This document shows, piece after piece, positions 36,105 to 44,168 of a stretch of 64,000 nucleotides of DNA. Position 1 is the first letter of the stretch; every line of letters begins with the position of its first letter. Both the position numbers and the translations under genes were made by a program. Source of the DNA: Ponticaulis koreensis DSM 19734 (GTDB taxonomy: Bacteria; Pseudomonadota; Alphaproteobacteria; Caulobacterales; Hyphomonadaceae); assembly GCF_000420665.1 (NCBI RefSeq), contig NZ_ATVJ01000002.1, positions 372,001 to 436,000 on the forward strand. Direction: 5' to 3'. The notes beneath the pieces were generated by a model that saw only the letters and a list, made by a program, of their open reading frames with translations, had not been told where the DNA came from and did no database searches.

Positions 36105-36136
36105 CAGGTCCCGTTCCAGGAAAGGCCCGGAACCTG
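36105..36136 (-). terminator. Hairpin after the acyl-CoA dehydrogenase
   Basis: CAGGTCCCG (36105-36113) pairs with CGGAACCTG (36128-36136) with one mismatch. On the minus strand it is followed by T-rich CTCTTTTGCTTT. It lies 12 bp past the stop. Confidence 0.6.
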
Positions 36137-36147
36137 CCCGATCTGGA

Positions 36148-37323
36148 TCAATAGCTCTTCGGCAGGCCAAGCACACGTTCGGAGATGTAGTTGAGGATCA
36201 TCTCGCGGCTCACCGGCGCGATACGAGCCAGCATCGCTTCGCGCATATAGCGCTCAACATGATACTCACGCGCATAGCCCATGCCGCCGTGAGACAGAAC
36301 AGCCGTTTCACACGCTTTAAAGCCTGCTTCAGCGCCCAGGTATTTCGCCGCGTTCGCTTCCGCGCCGCAATCCAGCTTCTGGTCAAACTTGGAAGCAGCC
36401 TTGTAAGCCATCAGCTCAGCCGCTTCGAGTTCTGCCCAGGATTTAGCAAGCGGGTGCGCAATGCCCTGATTCTGACCGATCGCCCGACCGAACACGCGGC
36501 GCTCATTCGCGTATTGAGTTGCTTTTGCCAGTGCCGCCTGACCAAGACCAATCGCTTCTACAGCAAACAGAACACGCTCTGGGTTCAGACCGTGAAGCAG
36601 GTATTTGAAGCCCTGCCCTTCTTCACCGATCAGGTCTTCTTTTGGGATCTCGTAACCGTCGAAGAACAGCATGTTACATTCGACCGCCTTACGACCCATT
36701 TTCGGGATTGGCGTCGCGCCAGCCTTCACCTTATCGAAATCGGTGTAAAACAGGGACAGACCGAGATACGGCTTTGAGCACTGATCCTTTGGCGTCGTGC
36801 GCGCAATGATCAAAATCTTGTCCGCGCGCTGTGCGCCCGTCGTCCAGATTTTACGGCCATATAGCTTGTAGTCGCCATTTGGCTGCTTCTCTGCTTTGGA
36901 CTCAAGGTTTGACGTATCCAGACCGGAGTTCGGCTCGGTTACAGCAAAACACATTTTCTGCTCGCCAGAGATAATCTTCGGCAGGTGCACATTGCGCTGC
37001 TCGTCAGACCCGAAAATCTCCAGCGGCTTTGGACCGAAAATATTCAGGTGGATCGCAGATGCACCGGAAAAGCCTGCGCCAGAGCGCGCGACTGTGTGCA
37101 TCACAATAGATGCCTCAGTCAGGCCAAGGCCAGCACCACCGACCTCTTCCGGCATCGCAACGCCCAGCCAGCCGCCTTCGGCCATCGCCTTTGTGAAGGC
37201 TTCAGGCCACTCACCCGTTTCGTCGATATCACGCCAGTATTCATCGTCGAACTGAGAGCATGTACGCTCTACGGCATCTTTAATCGCCAACTGGTCTTCT
37301 GTTGGTTCACCAATAAAGTTCAT
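36148..37323 (-). CDS. Acyl-CoA dehydrogenase
   Basis: The 391-residue protein starts at ATG 37323 (AGGGAGAG upstream). The longer frame to 37380 adds an unrelated stretch. It has the N-terminal helical domain, the beta-barrel motif MCFAVTEPNSGLDTSNLESKA, the FAD/acyl region GRAIGQNQGIAHPLA and the C-terminal signature HGGMGYAREYHVERYMREA. It oxidises an acyl-CoA at the alpha-beta bond and passes electrons to ETF. Chain length cannot be read here. It has its own terminator. Confidence 0.94.
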   Translation of the reverse strand: MNFIGEPTEDQLAIKDAVERTCSQFDDEYWRDIDETGEWPEAFTKAMAEGGWLGVAMPEEVGGAGLGLTEASIVMHTVARSGAGFSGASAIHLNIFGPKPLEIFGSDEQRNVHLPKIISGEQKMCFAVTEPNSGLDTSNLESKAEKQPNGDYKLYGRKIWTTGAQRADKILIIARTTPKDQCSKPYLGLSLFYTDFDKVKAGATPIPKMGRKAVECNMLFFDGYEIPKEDLIGEEGQGFKYLLHGLNPERVLFAVEAIGLGQAALAKATQYANERRVFGRAIGQNQGIAHPLAKSWAELEAAELMAYKAASKFDQKLDCGAEANAAKYLGAEAGFKACETAVLSHGGMGYAREYHVERYMREAMLARIAPVSREMILNYISERVLGLPKSY

Positions 37324-37493
37324 CGTGCTCTCCCTGCAGACTACGCTTGCCCATCGATGGGTGACTTGTGTCACTCTCATGCATCTTCAAACTGCATCCA
37401 TCAAATTTTTTGGCAAAAGGGAAGCCTTGAGAGAGCGAACTATTACGAATAGGTCGAATACTTCATGCTTTTTTGACGCCACAAACAGCGATT

Positions 37494-37958
37494 TCAGTTG
37501 GTTATTTTTGAGCCTACATACGCGGTCGTCATGATCAGGAGCTCGAGCTCGGTCAGCGAAAGGCTACCCTTCTCGACAACCGCAAACGCACCTTCCTGCA
37601 CCGCAATAGAGCGCAAAGCCGGAGCAATAGAACCGGTGTACATGATGATCCCTGTCTCGGGATATCGCGCCTTCACGTGACGGATTCGCCCTTCTGTAAG
37701 CCCCACACGCTGGATAAAGCGATCCAGAACCAGAACGTCCGGACTGTCACAATTCGACTCAAAGAAGGCTTCTAGACTCGTAAAGTGAGTCACTTCGGGC
37801 GTAATGAATGACGCTCTTCGCAATTGCTCCTGAAAGAGCAAAGCATCGCGCGCGTCGTCTTCAATCAACACGATATTGAGTCTGACTTTTGGCTTCATGG
37901 CATCGAGCAGATCAGATGCGTCGAGCATGGTGCCTGTATTACGGGCAAATGATTGCAC
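37494..37958 (-). CDS. Single-domain response regulator (receiver only)
   Basis: I chose GTG 37958 because GGGAGG lies 5 bases upstream; the longer TTG frame begins at 37982. The 154-residue protein is a lone receiver domain. It has the acidic pocket IEDDARD, phosphorylation Asp in DVLVLDRFI, Thr/Ser in MYTGS and Lys in VVEKGS. No output domain follows. Such proteins act as diffusible phosphate carriers or protein-interaction switches. No kinase is adjacent; the CrbS-like hybrid kinase lies about 10 kb away. Confidence 0.8.
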   Translation of the reverse strand: MQSFARNTGTMLDASDLLDAMKPKVRLNIVLIEDDARDALLFQEQLRRASFITPEVTHFTSLEAFFESNCDSPDVLVLDRFIQRVGLTEGRIRHVKARYPETGIIMYTGSIAPALRSIAVQEGAFAVVEKGSLSLTELELLIMTTAYVGSKITN

Positions 37959-38084
37959 ATCCGCCTCCCGAATCAGCAGCAACTAGTGCAATCATATCAG
38001 TAAAGATTGAAATATTTAAATCGTTCCGTTCGGAGCACTCCGCACGAGACCTTCAGTATAGCACTGTATACAAAGTTGAAGGCG

Positions 38085-38318
38085 TCACTGCCTGCGCCAG
38101 AAATTCAGAAAATCGCTCGCCGTTTCGCGGTCCTGAAACGTTATCGCCTTCCGGATACTCTGTCCGGAATGGATCGTTTTCACCATGATATCCGGCGCTT
38201 CATCGCTGTGAGTGTTCTTAACGCCGAAACGCTGGCGTGCGAACGCATCAATCGCTGCGAAGAATTTGCTTTCAGTTTGATTGTCACCAACTGATACATG
38301 GACAATCACATCCGACAT
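38085..38318 (-). CDS. Small conserved protein, paralogue of the gene at 2.8-3.0 kb
   Basis: The 77-residue product shares DV-V, TE-K-F-A, FA--R, DEAP-IMVKT and FQ-R--A--F---WRR with the protein encoded at 2790-3041. The start has AGGGGGGA upstream. It is probably a soluble cytoplasmic protein of unknown function. No membrane segment is visible. It stands alone between the receiver gene and leucine dehydrogenase. Confidence 0.75.
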   Translation of the reverse strand: MSDVIVHVSVGDNQTESKFFAAIDAFARQRFGVKNTHSDEAPDIMVKTIHSGQSIRKAITFQDRETASDFLNFWRRQ

Positions 38319-38485
38319 ATTGTGTCCCCCCTAGGTCTTCCGCCCAGCCTTTATGAAGCTTATTCATTCCTCTCATGAATTCCAGCAAAATCGACGCCAT
38401 TAACTGAAAACAGCTACGGAATTTAGCGTACTTGCCCAAATTTCAGGTATAAACCTCCCCCAAGCAACCTGAAATATAGGTGAAT

Positions 38486-39529
38486 TTACCTACGGGCTGC
38501 CGCGATGCGGGATCTTGCGATTTCATCTGCAATTCTGTGTGTCGCGCGCCCTTCAGACTTGGATCGCTCAAAAACATCACGCAATGTATCGATAAGAGAC
38601 GACAGTTTACATTCCACCCAGTCCTCATCGTAATTGCCGGATATTTCCGCCGCGACATTGATAATGCCGCCGCCATTGATCACGTAATCAGGCGCATACA
38701 GAATGCTGCGAGCAGCAAGCTCATCACCCATCTCCGGAGCGAAAAGCTGGTTATTCGCTGCACCGGCTACGATCCGACAATTGAGCTTGGCTATCGTGTC
38801 GGAGTTCAGAACGCCGCCCAGAGCGTTCGGTGACACCACATCAACTTCCCGGAACAGGATTTCATCCACGCCCACCGGAATCGCGCCGGTTTCATTGGCG
38901 AGGTCAGAGACTGCGTCAGCAGCAATGTCTGCGATGTAAACCGTAGCGCCCTCACGGCGCAGCTTGCGGACAATGTTCGCACCAACATGACCGACACCCT
39001 GAACCGCAATAGAGCGGCCTTCCAGTTCGTCAGAGCCGGTGTCTGCCAGCAGCGCTGCACGAATGCCGCGATAAGCCCCCTCAGCTGTGACGGGAGACGG
39101 ATCGCCACTCGCAGCAGCGCCGGACGTGAGGCCGGCCACATAGCGTGTTTCTTCACGGGCATATTCCAGGTCCTGCGGCGTCAGCCCAACATCTTCCGCG
39201 GTCCAGTAATTTCCAGACAGCGACTCGACCGCGCGTCCGAAGGCACGAAACAGGTCTGGTGATTTATCCGTCTTAGCGTTGCCCCAGATCACAGACTTAC
39301 CGCCGCCCAGAGGCAAATCGGCCATCGCGTTCTTATAAGACATACCTTGAGACAGCCGCAGCGCATCGCGAACCATTGCCTGACTGTCCACATAGTCCCA
39401 CATCCGGCATCCACCTGCTGCGGGCCCAAGCGCCGTTGAGTGAATTGCAATAACGGCACGAAGTCCGGTCTTGTCGTCGTGAAATACGTGAACGCCTTCA
39501 TGCGCATCAAATGACGGCAGATCAAACAT
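38486..39529 (-). CDS. ldh: Leucine / branched-chain amino acid dehydrogenase
   Basis: The 347-residue protein belongs to the Glu/Leu/Phe/Val dehydrogenases. Visible motifs are GPAAGGCRMWDYVD and the catalytic-lysine block SYKNAMADLPLGGGKSVIWG. The NAD-binding Rossmann segment is GRSIAVQGVGHVGANIVRKL with VYIADI. It would deaminate leucine, valine or isoleucine to the keto acids using NAD+. The length and sequence fit leucine dehydrogenase. A small hairpin (TAGGTAAATTCACCTA on the minus strand) overlaps its end. Confidence 0.92.
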   Translation of the reverse strand: MFDLPSFDAHEGVHVFHDDKTGLRAVIAIHSTALGPAAGGCRMWDYVDSQAMVRDALRLSQGMSYKNAMADLPLGGGKSVIWGNAKTDKSPDLFRAFGRAVESLSGNYWTAEDVGLTPQDLEYAREETRYVAGLTSGAAASGDPSPVTAEGAYRGIRAALLADTGSDELEGRSIAVQGVGHVGANIVRKLRREGATVYIADIAADAVSDLANETGAIPVGVDEILFREVDVVSPNALGGVLNSDTIAKLNCRIVAGAANNQLFAPEMGDELAARSILYAPDYVINGGGIINVAAEISGNYDEDWVECKLSSLIDTLRDVFERSKSEGRATHRIADEIARSRIAAARR

Positions 39530-39616
39530 GGCTTACCCCAGCGATTGCGAGAACTATTATTGCGCTGTTACAGCTAAACAGGGATTAAACAACCCCAAAA
39601 CTACCGATACCGAAGG

Positions 39617-40564
39617 CTATTCAACCGGACGCCTGAATTTCCACATTTTTACCTGCAGCAATTCGCCAGCCAGAGCCCGCTGTCGCCACTTCCAGCTTTC
39701 AGCTTCCCAGCCGAGCTCCTGCATGTAGACGACCTTATTCACCTGTTCCAGCTTGCCTGCCAGACGCGATGACAGGTCCTGCCCGAAACGGTCAAAAGAC
39801 TGCCGTGCAGCGTGCACGACATCGCCGGTCAGATCATCTTCGTCGCTCACGAGCTCAAAACCCGCCCCTTCGCAGATTTCCGCAATCTCGTGGCTATCAA
39901 CGAGCTGCGGCTCACTCCATGATGAGGCAAAGGCAGACGCAAGACGCCCCGTCGACGTACCGCGCAGGGTATCCAGAATCACCCATTGGCCTCCTGGCTT
40001 AAGGCTCCTGAACACACGCACAGCAAGGCCGGACTTGTGATCTGAGTAGGCGAACGCATCCTGACTGAACATCATTTTCAGTGATTCAGCCTGAAATGGC
40101 GGACGATCAAGATCGCCATTCATCATCTCAAAGTCAGGAAACTCTTCACGGAAACGACCCGCGCAAGGCACGCGCCACTCTGAAATGACAGGTGTGCCTC
40201 CGGTAACGCCCATAATGTGTCGCACAGTGGCGGGATCTGAATTGATGACGCCAAACTGGTCTTCCGAGCCATTCTCCATCGCTCCGAGACTGTCCGTCAG
40301 GCGCGCTTCGATTTCTGCACTTCCGGGACCGAAACGGCCCTCACCCCAGACAGTCTCAATCGCGGCTATGCGCGAGGCTGCAGGAGACAACGCATCAGTG
40401 TTTGCGGGCTTCTTCTCTATTTCGGGAATGTCGGCTTCAACGGGCGCAGCTTCGGTGTCTTCGGACTCAGCATCGCCGGAAGGAACATACTCACGACCAT
40501 CCCACCAGGCGGAAAACCGCCCGACGAGGTCATCGCCAGTTAATTTTTTCAGCGCTGCCACCAT
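39617..40564 (-). CDS. SAM-methyltransferase-like protein with altered motif I
   Basis: The 315-residue protein has a basic and acidic linker (about residues 25-60) and a class I methyltransferase-like core: MNGDLDRPPFQAESLKMMFSQDAFAYSDHKSGLAVRVFRSLKPGGQWVILDTLRG (residues about 148-203). The LKPGG motif is clear, but the usual GxGxG of motif I is missing (PCAGRFREEFPD stands there). It may be inactive or bind another ligand. Substrate unknown. It lies between leucine dehydrogenase and a lipoprotein hydrolase. Confidence 0.6.
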   Translation of the reverse strand: MVAALKKLTGDDLVGRFSAWWDGREYVPSGDAESEDTEAAPVEADIPEIEKKPANTDALSPAASRIAAIETVWGEGRFGPGSAEIEARLTDSLGAMENGSEDQFGVINSDPATVRHIMGVTGGTPVISEWRVPCAGRFREEFPDFEMMNGDLDRPPFQAESLKMMFSQDAFAYSDHKSGLAVRVFRSLKPGGQWVILDTLRGTSTGRLASAFASSWSEPQLVDSHEIAEICEGAGFELVSDEDDLTGDVVHAARQSFDRFGQDLSSRLAGKLEQVNKVVYMQELGWEAESWKWRQRALAGELLQVKMWKFRRPVE

Positions 40565-40641
40565 AATTGCAGGCTCACCCGAATCTGTCTGATCAACTTA
40601 TTGATTATGATACAATGGTTAACATCAGGCTTCTGTGAGGA

Positions 40642-41685
40642 TCAGTTTTCGGCGATCCATGGCAAAGCAGACGCACCAGATGGTAACGATGCTTCCGGAT
40701 CAATCATGAAGGCAAGCTGATCCTGCCAAACCGTTTCTGCCTGCAGGTCTCGCATCATCATATGATAGCCGTTTTCATAATAGGCTGTGCGGACATGTGA
40801 CGGCAGCACCTGGGCCGTGCGTTCCACCCCGGACGGTGGGATTACATAATCTTTCGCACCGTACAGAAGCAAAGTGCGTTCAGGCAGATTTTGAGCCCGC
40901 TGGTGAGCTGTCTCCATCAGTTGGGCAACGCCATAAACCTGATCGATCCGGTTCTCTCGCTGCATAAGCGGATCCGACCATGTCCGCTCAAGCATTTCAA
41001 CATTGTCGGAAGGCTCGATTCGAACAAAACGGCGTGGCGGCGTTACAATCCAGTTCGGACGGACACGCGTTGCCAGCTGAAGTGCAATTTTCTGATAGAA
41101 CGGGATGGCACCCATGCCGCGAAGCCCCGGCCCAGAAAGGATCAGCCGGTCAATGTCTGGCGCGCCGTCAGCTCCGAAAACAGACATCGCAACAGCGCCG
41201 CCCATCGAGATACCAACAACAGTCAGCGTCGCTTCAGGATGAGCCTGACGCGCAGCACGAACAATTGTGCGCAGGTCTTCCCGCATGGTGTCTTCATTCG
41301 GCCAGCGACCATGATTGGGAGACCTGCCAAATCCCCGCTGATCATAGGCATACGTTGTGACACCACGCTCAGCCCACCACGGCCCCGCCATATGAAAAGC
41401 ATTCGCGTAATCATTCATCCCATGAATACCGACAACAACATGTTCCGGCTGAGGTATATGACCTCCCCAGACCGTGAGGCCAAGTTCGGCACCGTCGAAT
41501 GAGACAAAACGCGACCGGTCCAGATCAAAATGCGGCATAGCGATACGTTCCTCGGGAAACTCGGGATAAAGATGGCTGACACAGCCGTTCAAAATCGTGG
41601 TGAGGATCAGAATAAGGGCAACACTCAGGCAAGCGCCGATTGCACCGCCCTTCGCAGCTCGGGAAGCAAATCTGTTTCGAACCAT
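40642..41685 (-). CDS. Lipoprotein alpha/beta hydrolase (lysophospholipase-like)
   Basis: I chose ATG 41685 because it begins a proper lipoprotein signal (MVRNRFASRAAKGG to LTTILNGC). No start in this region has a strong ribosome site, and longer starts reach 41763. The mature protein is an alpha/beta hydrolase: HGMNDYANAF oxyanion region, DQRGFGRS, nucleophile elbow GISMGG, and the C-terminal block LLLYGAKDYVIPPSG with its acid and His. It resembles monoacylglycerol lipases or lysophospholipases (PldB). It overlaps the upstream glycosylase gene by about 61 bp. Confidence 0.85.
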   Translation of the reverse strand: MVRNRFASRAAKGGAIGACLSVALILILTTILNGCVSHLYPEFPEERIAMPHFDLDRSRFVSFDGAELGLTVWGGHIPQPEHVVVGIHGMNDYANAFHMAGPWWAERGVTTYAYDQRGFGRSPNHGRWPNEDTMREDLRTIVRAARQAHPEATLTVVGISMGGAVAMSVFGADGAPDIDRLILSGPGLRGMGAIPFYQKIALQLATRVRPNWIVTPPRRFVRIEPSDNVEMLERTWSDPLMQRENRIDQVYGVAQLMETAHQRAQNLPERTLLLYGAKDYVIPPSGVERTAQVLPSHVRTAYYENGYHMMMRDLQAETVWQDQLAFMIDPEASLPSGASALPWIAEN

Positions 41686-42239
41686 GAATGTCGTTTCAGC
41701 CATGCATTGTTTCGCCATGAAGGATGCGGCAGCACGAAGTGACGCGGCGCATAAGCCCGCCAATTCTCAACCGTATCCGTAACGCGCCCCTTAAATCCGT
41801 CCTCTAAATGCCACTTCTGGGCATACCCACCAATCAGAAGCGTTGTTCTGATCTTAGGCAAGTATGTGAGCATTTGCTCACGCCATGTCAAGGCACATTC
41901 TTTTCTCGGCGGTTTATCTGCGCCTTTGGGCGTGTAACCCGGGAAACAGAAGCCCATCGGAACGATCGCCACACGCGACGCATCGTAGAAAATGTCGGAG
42001 CCAATCCCCATCCAGTCGCGCAGACGATCACCGGACGGGTCGGTGAACGGACGACCCGACAGATTGACCAGATTTCCCGGCGCCTGCCCCGCGATCAATA
42101 AGGTCGCGTCAGGATGAATTTGAAAGACGGGTCTCGGCTCATGCGGCAGAGGATTTTTCGACTGCAAGCACACTCGACAACTGCCCACCTCAGCACAAAA
42201 CGCGTCAAACTCCGGTTTCGACCCTTGCTCCAATGACAT
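41625..42239 (-). CDS. Uracil-DNA glycosylase family protein
   Basis: The 204-residue protein starts at ATG 42239 (GGAA upstream). Family marks are an N-terminal Cys cluster (C-AEVGSCRVC), the motif GQAPGNLVNLSGRPF (active-site loop) and LPHPSWRNN near the C-terminus. It probably removes uracil or a related damaged base from DNA. The Cys cluster could bind an Fe-S cluster as in family 4 and 5 enzymes, but only three Cys are seen here. The last 61 bp overlap the lipoprotein hydrolase. Confidence 0.85.
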   Translation of the reverse strand: MSLEQGSKPEFDAFCAEVGSCRVCLQSKNPLPHEPRPVFQIHPDATLLIAGQAPGNLVNLSGRPFTDPSGDRLRDWMGIGSDIFYDASRVAIVPMGFCFPGYTPKGADKPPRKECALTWREQMLTYLPKIRTTLLIGGYAQKWHLEDGFKGRVTDTVENWRAYAPRHFVLPHPSWRNNAWLKRHSWFETDLLPELRRAVQSALA

Positions 42240-42295
42240 TCTATTCCGACACACTATCTGACATACCAACCATAGTTCACATCAGAGGCCATACA

Positions 42296-43192
42296 ATGTC
42301 ATCCATCAAGCTTGTCCTTAGCCCGAAAGAACATGACCTCGGCGCATTTTCCGTGCGACGCGCGATTCCGAGCGCCAAGCAAAAGCTGGTCGGTCCCTTT
42401 ATTTTCTTCGATCACATTGGGCCTGCTGAATTTGCGTCAGGCAAAGGCATAGATGTCCGCCCACACCCGCATACCTGCCTCTCCACCGTCACCTATCTTT
42501 TTGAAGGCGGAATGCTCCACCGCGATACGCTGGACACCGAAATCGAAGTCCATCCGGGCGCAGTCAACCTGATGACAGCAGGCAAAGGCATCGCGCACTC
42601 CGAACGGACACCCGTAGAACTGGAAAAGAACGGTCATCGCCTTCACGGCATCCAGACCTGGCTGGCGCTGCCAAAATCGCATGAAGAATGCGATCCGGCG
42701 TTTGATCACTACCCCGCAGCAGATATCCCCGAAGCAATGATTGGCCCCGCCAAAGTGCGCGTCGTCATGGGGCAAGCCTATGAGCTGACATCGCCGGTCC
42801 GTTTCCCTCATGAAACTCTATATGTCGTCGCAGAGACGGAAACTGAATGCAGCCTTCAACTGCCCGCAGACACCGAAGAGCGTGCCGCCTATGTCGTCTC
42901 TGGAACCATGACCTTCGAGGGGCACACCTTTTCCGAGGGACAAATGGTTGTATTCGAACCCGGTGACATCGGCTCCGTCGAACTGGCCGCAAATACGCGC
43001 ATCGCCATTATTGGTGGCGCACCGCACACCGAACGCCGCTACATTGAATGGAACTTCGTCGCATCGACCAAAGAACGTATCGATCAGGCTAAGGAAGACT
43101 GGCGCGCATCAATCGCCGGAAACTGGCAAAACACGCCTTTCGGCATGCCGCCTAACGAGGATGAATTCATCCCGCTACCGGAAGACCAATAA
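42296..43192 (+). CDS. Pirin family protein
   Basis: The 298-residue protein starts at ATG 42296 (AGAGG upstream); the frame from 42233 has no good site. It is a bicupin with the pirin metal motif: HPHTCLSTVTYLFEGGMLHRDTLDT and HPGAVNLMTAGKGIAHSER, giving His/Glu ligands. A C-terminal cupin follows (PHETLYVVAETETECSLQLP). Pirins act as quercetinases or regulators, so its role here is open. It is divergent from the glycosylase gene, 56 bp away. Confidence 0.9.
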   Translation: MSSIKLVLSPKEHDLGAFSVRRAIPSAKQKLVGPFIFFDHIGPAEFASGKGIDVRPHPHTCLSTVTYLFEGGMLHRDTLDTEIEVHPGAVNLMTAGKGIAHSERTPVELEKNGHRLHGIQTWLALPKSHEECDPAFDHYPAADIPEAMIGPAKVRVVMGQAYELTSPVRFPHETLYVVAETETECSLQLPADTEERAAYVVSGTMTFEGHTFSEGQMVVFEPGDIGSVELAANTRIAIIGGAPHTERRYIEWNFVASTKERIDQAKEDWRASIAGNWQNTPFGMPPNEDEFIPLPEDQ

Positions 43193-43253
43193 TTCGCGAG
43201 CCCTGCTCACAACGCGTCTTGCCGCAAAAGGCATGCACTCATAAAAAGTGACC

Positions 43254-44099
43254 ATGACCAAGAACAGATTCGAAGACAAACATACTCCGTCCTACGGCTC
43301 ATTTGTCGAAGGCGAGCTCATCGCGCACGAGACCTCCGAATGGCAGGACATCAAACTCGTCAGGACAGATGCTCATGGCGTCGTTATGCTGATTGATGAT
43401 GTGCTCATGCTGTCTGAGGACACGCATTACGTTTATCATGAGCACATGGTGCACCTGACCCTTTCATGCATTGAGAACCCGAAGTCGGTTCTGGTGATTG
43501 GCGGCGGCGATGGCGGCACGGTGACAGAGCTCGCTAAATATGCGGGACTGGAGCGCATCGTACTTGCGGAGCTTGATCCGGTTGTCGTGGAAGTCTCCGA
43601 AAAATACCTGCCCGAGCTAACAGCCGGACTCAAAGATCCACGCGTCGAAATCCGGATCGGCGACGGCGCGGCATATCTCGCCGAGCAGGAGAATGCGTTC
43701 GACGCGATCATCATCGATTCAACAGATGTCTGCGAAGAAGCTCACGTTGGCGCACAAACGGCAAATCCGCTCGTAACTGACGAATTCTACTCGCACATCA
43801 AAAAGGCCATCCGTCCGGGCGGCGTGACCTGCCAGATGCTTGGCAGCCCGACCTTTTATACAAACGGCATGTCGCTCATGTACCACCGGCTGGCAGACCT
43901 GTTCACTCACTTCAAGCCATTCCTGATGCCTTGCCCGTTCTACATTTCGGGCGACTGGTGCGGCGGCCTGATCAGTGACGACAACCCGCTGGAACCAAAA
44001 TACGACCATGTCGACGAGGACAAGCTGGTTTACTTCAACATGGATATTGCCAAAGGTGCACTCGCACTTCCGAACAATGTCCGGAAGATGATGAAATAG
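43254..44099 (+). CDS. speE: Spermidine synthase (aminopropyltransferase)
   Basis: The 281-residue protein is taken from ATG 43254; GTG 43248 is an alternative in the same frame and neither has a strong ribosome site. Spermidine synthase marks are visible: LMLSEDTHYVYHEHMVHL, the Rossmann motif VLVIGGGDGGTVTEL, DPRVEIRIGDGAAYL and DAIIIDSTDV. It adds an aminopropyl group from decarboxylated SAM to putrescine. speD is not in the window. Confidence 0.95.
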   Translation: MTKNRFEDKHTPSYGSFVEGELIAHETSEWQDIKLVRTDAHGVVMLIDDVLMLSEDTHYVYHEHMVHLTLSCIENPKSVLVIGGGDGGTVTELAKYAGLERIVLAELDPVVVEVSEKYLPELTAGLKDPRVEIRIGDGAAYLAEQENAFDAIIIDSTDVCEEAHVGAQTANPLVTDEFYSHIKKAIRPGGVTCQMLGSPTFYTNGMSLMYHRLADLFTHFKPFLMPCPFYISGDWCGGLISDDNPLEPKYDHVDEDKLVYFNMDIAKGALALPNNVRKMMK

Positions 44100-44168
44100 G
44101 CGCACAAACTTGCCGATCGGGGCACAGCGTGCCAAGTCTGATCAAAATTCTGAAAGAGGATGCCCTCT

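Noticed and set aside
37350-37374. CCCATCGATGGG palindrome followed by GTGAC-TTGT-GTCAC upstream of the acyl-CoA dehydrogenase
   Set aside because: Seen only once each, with no second copy or regulator nearby, so an operator cannot be supported.
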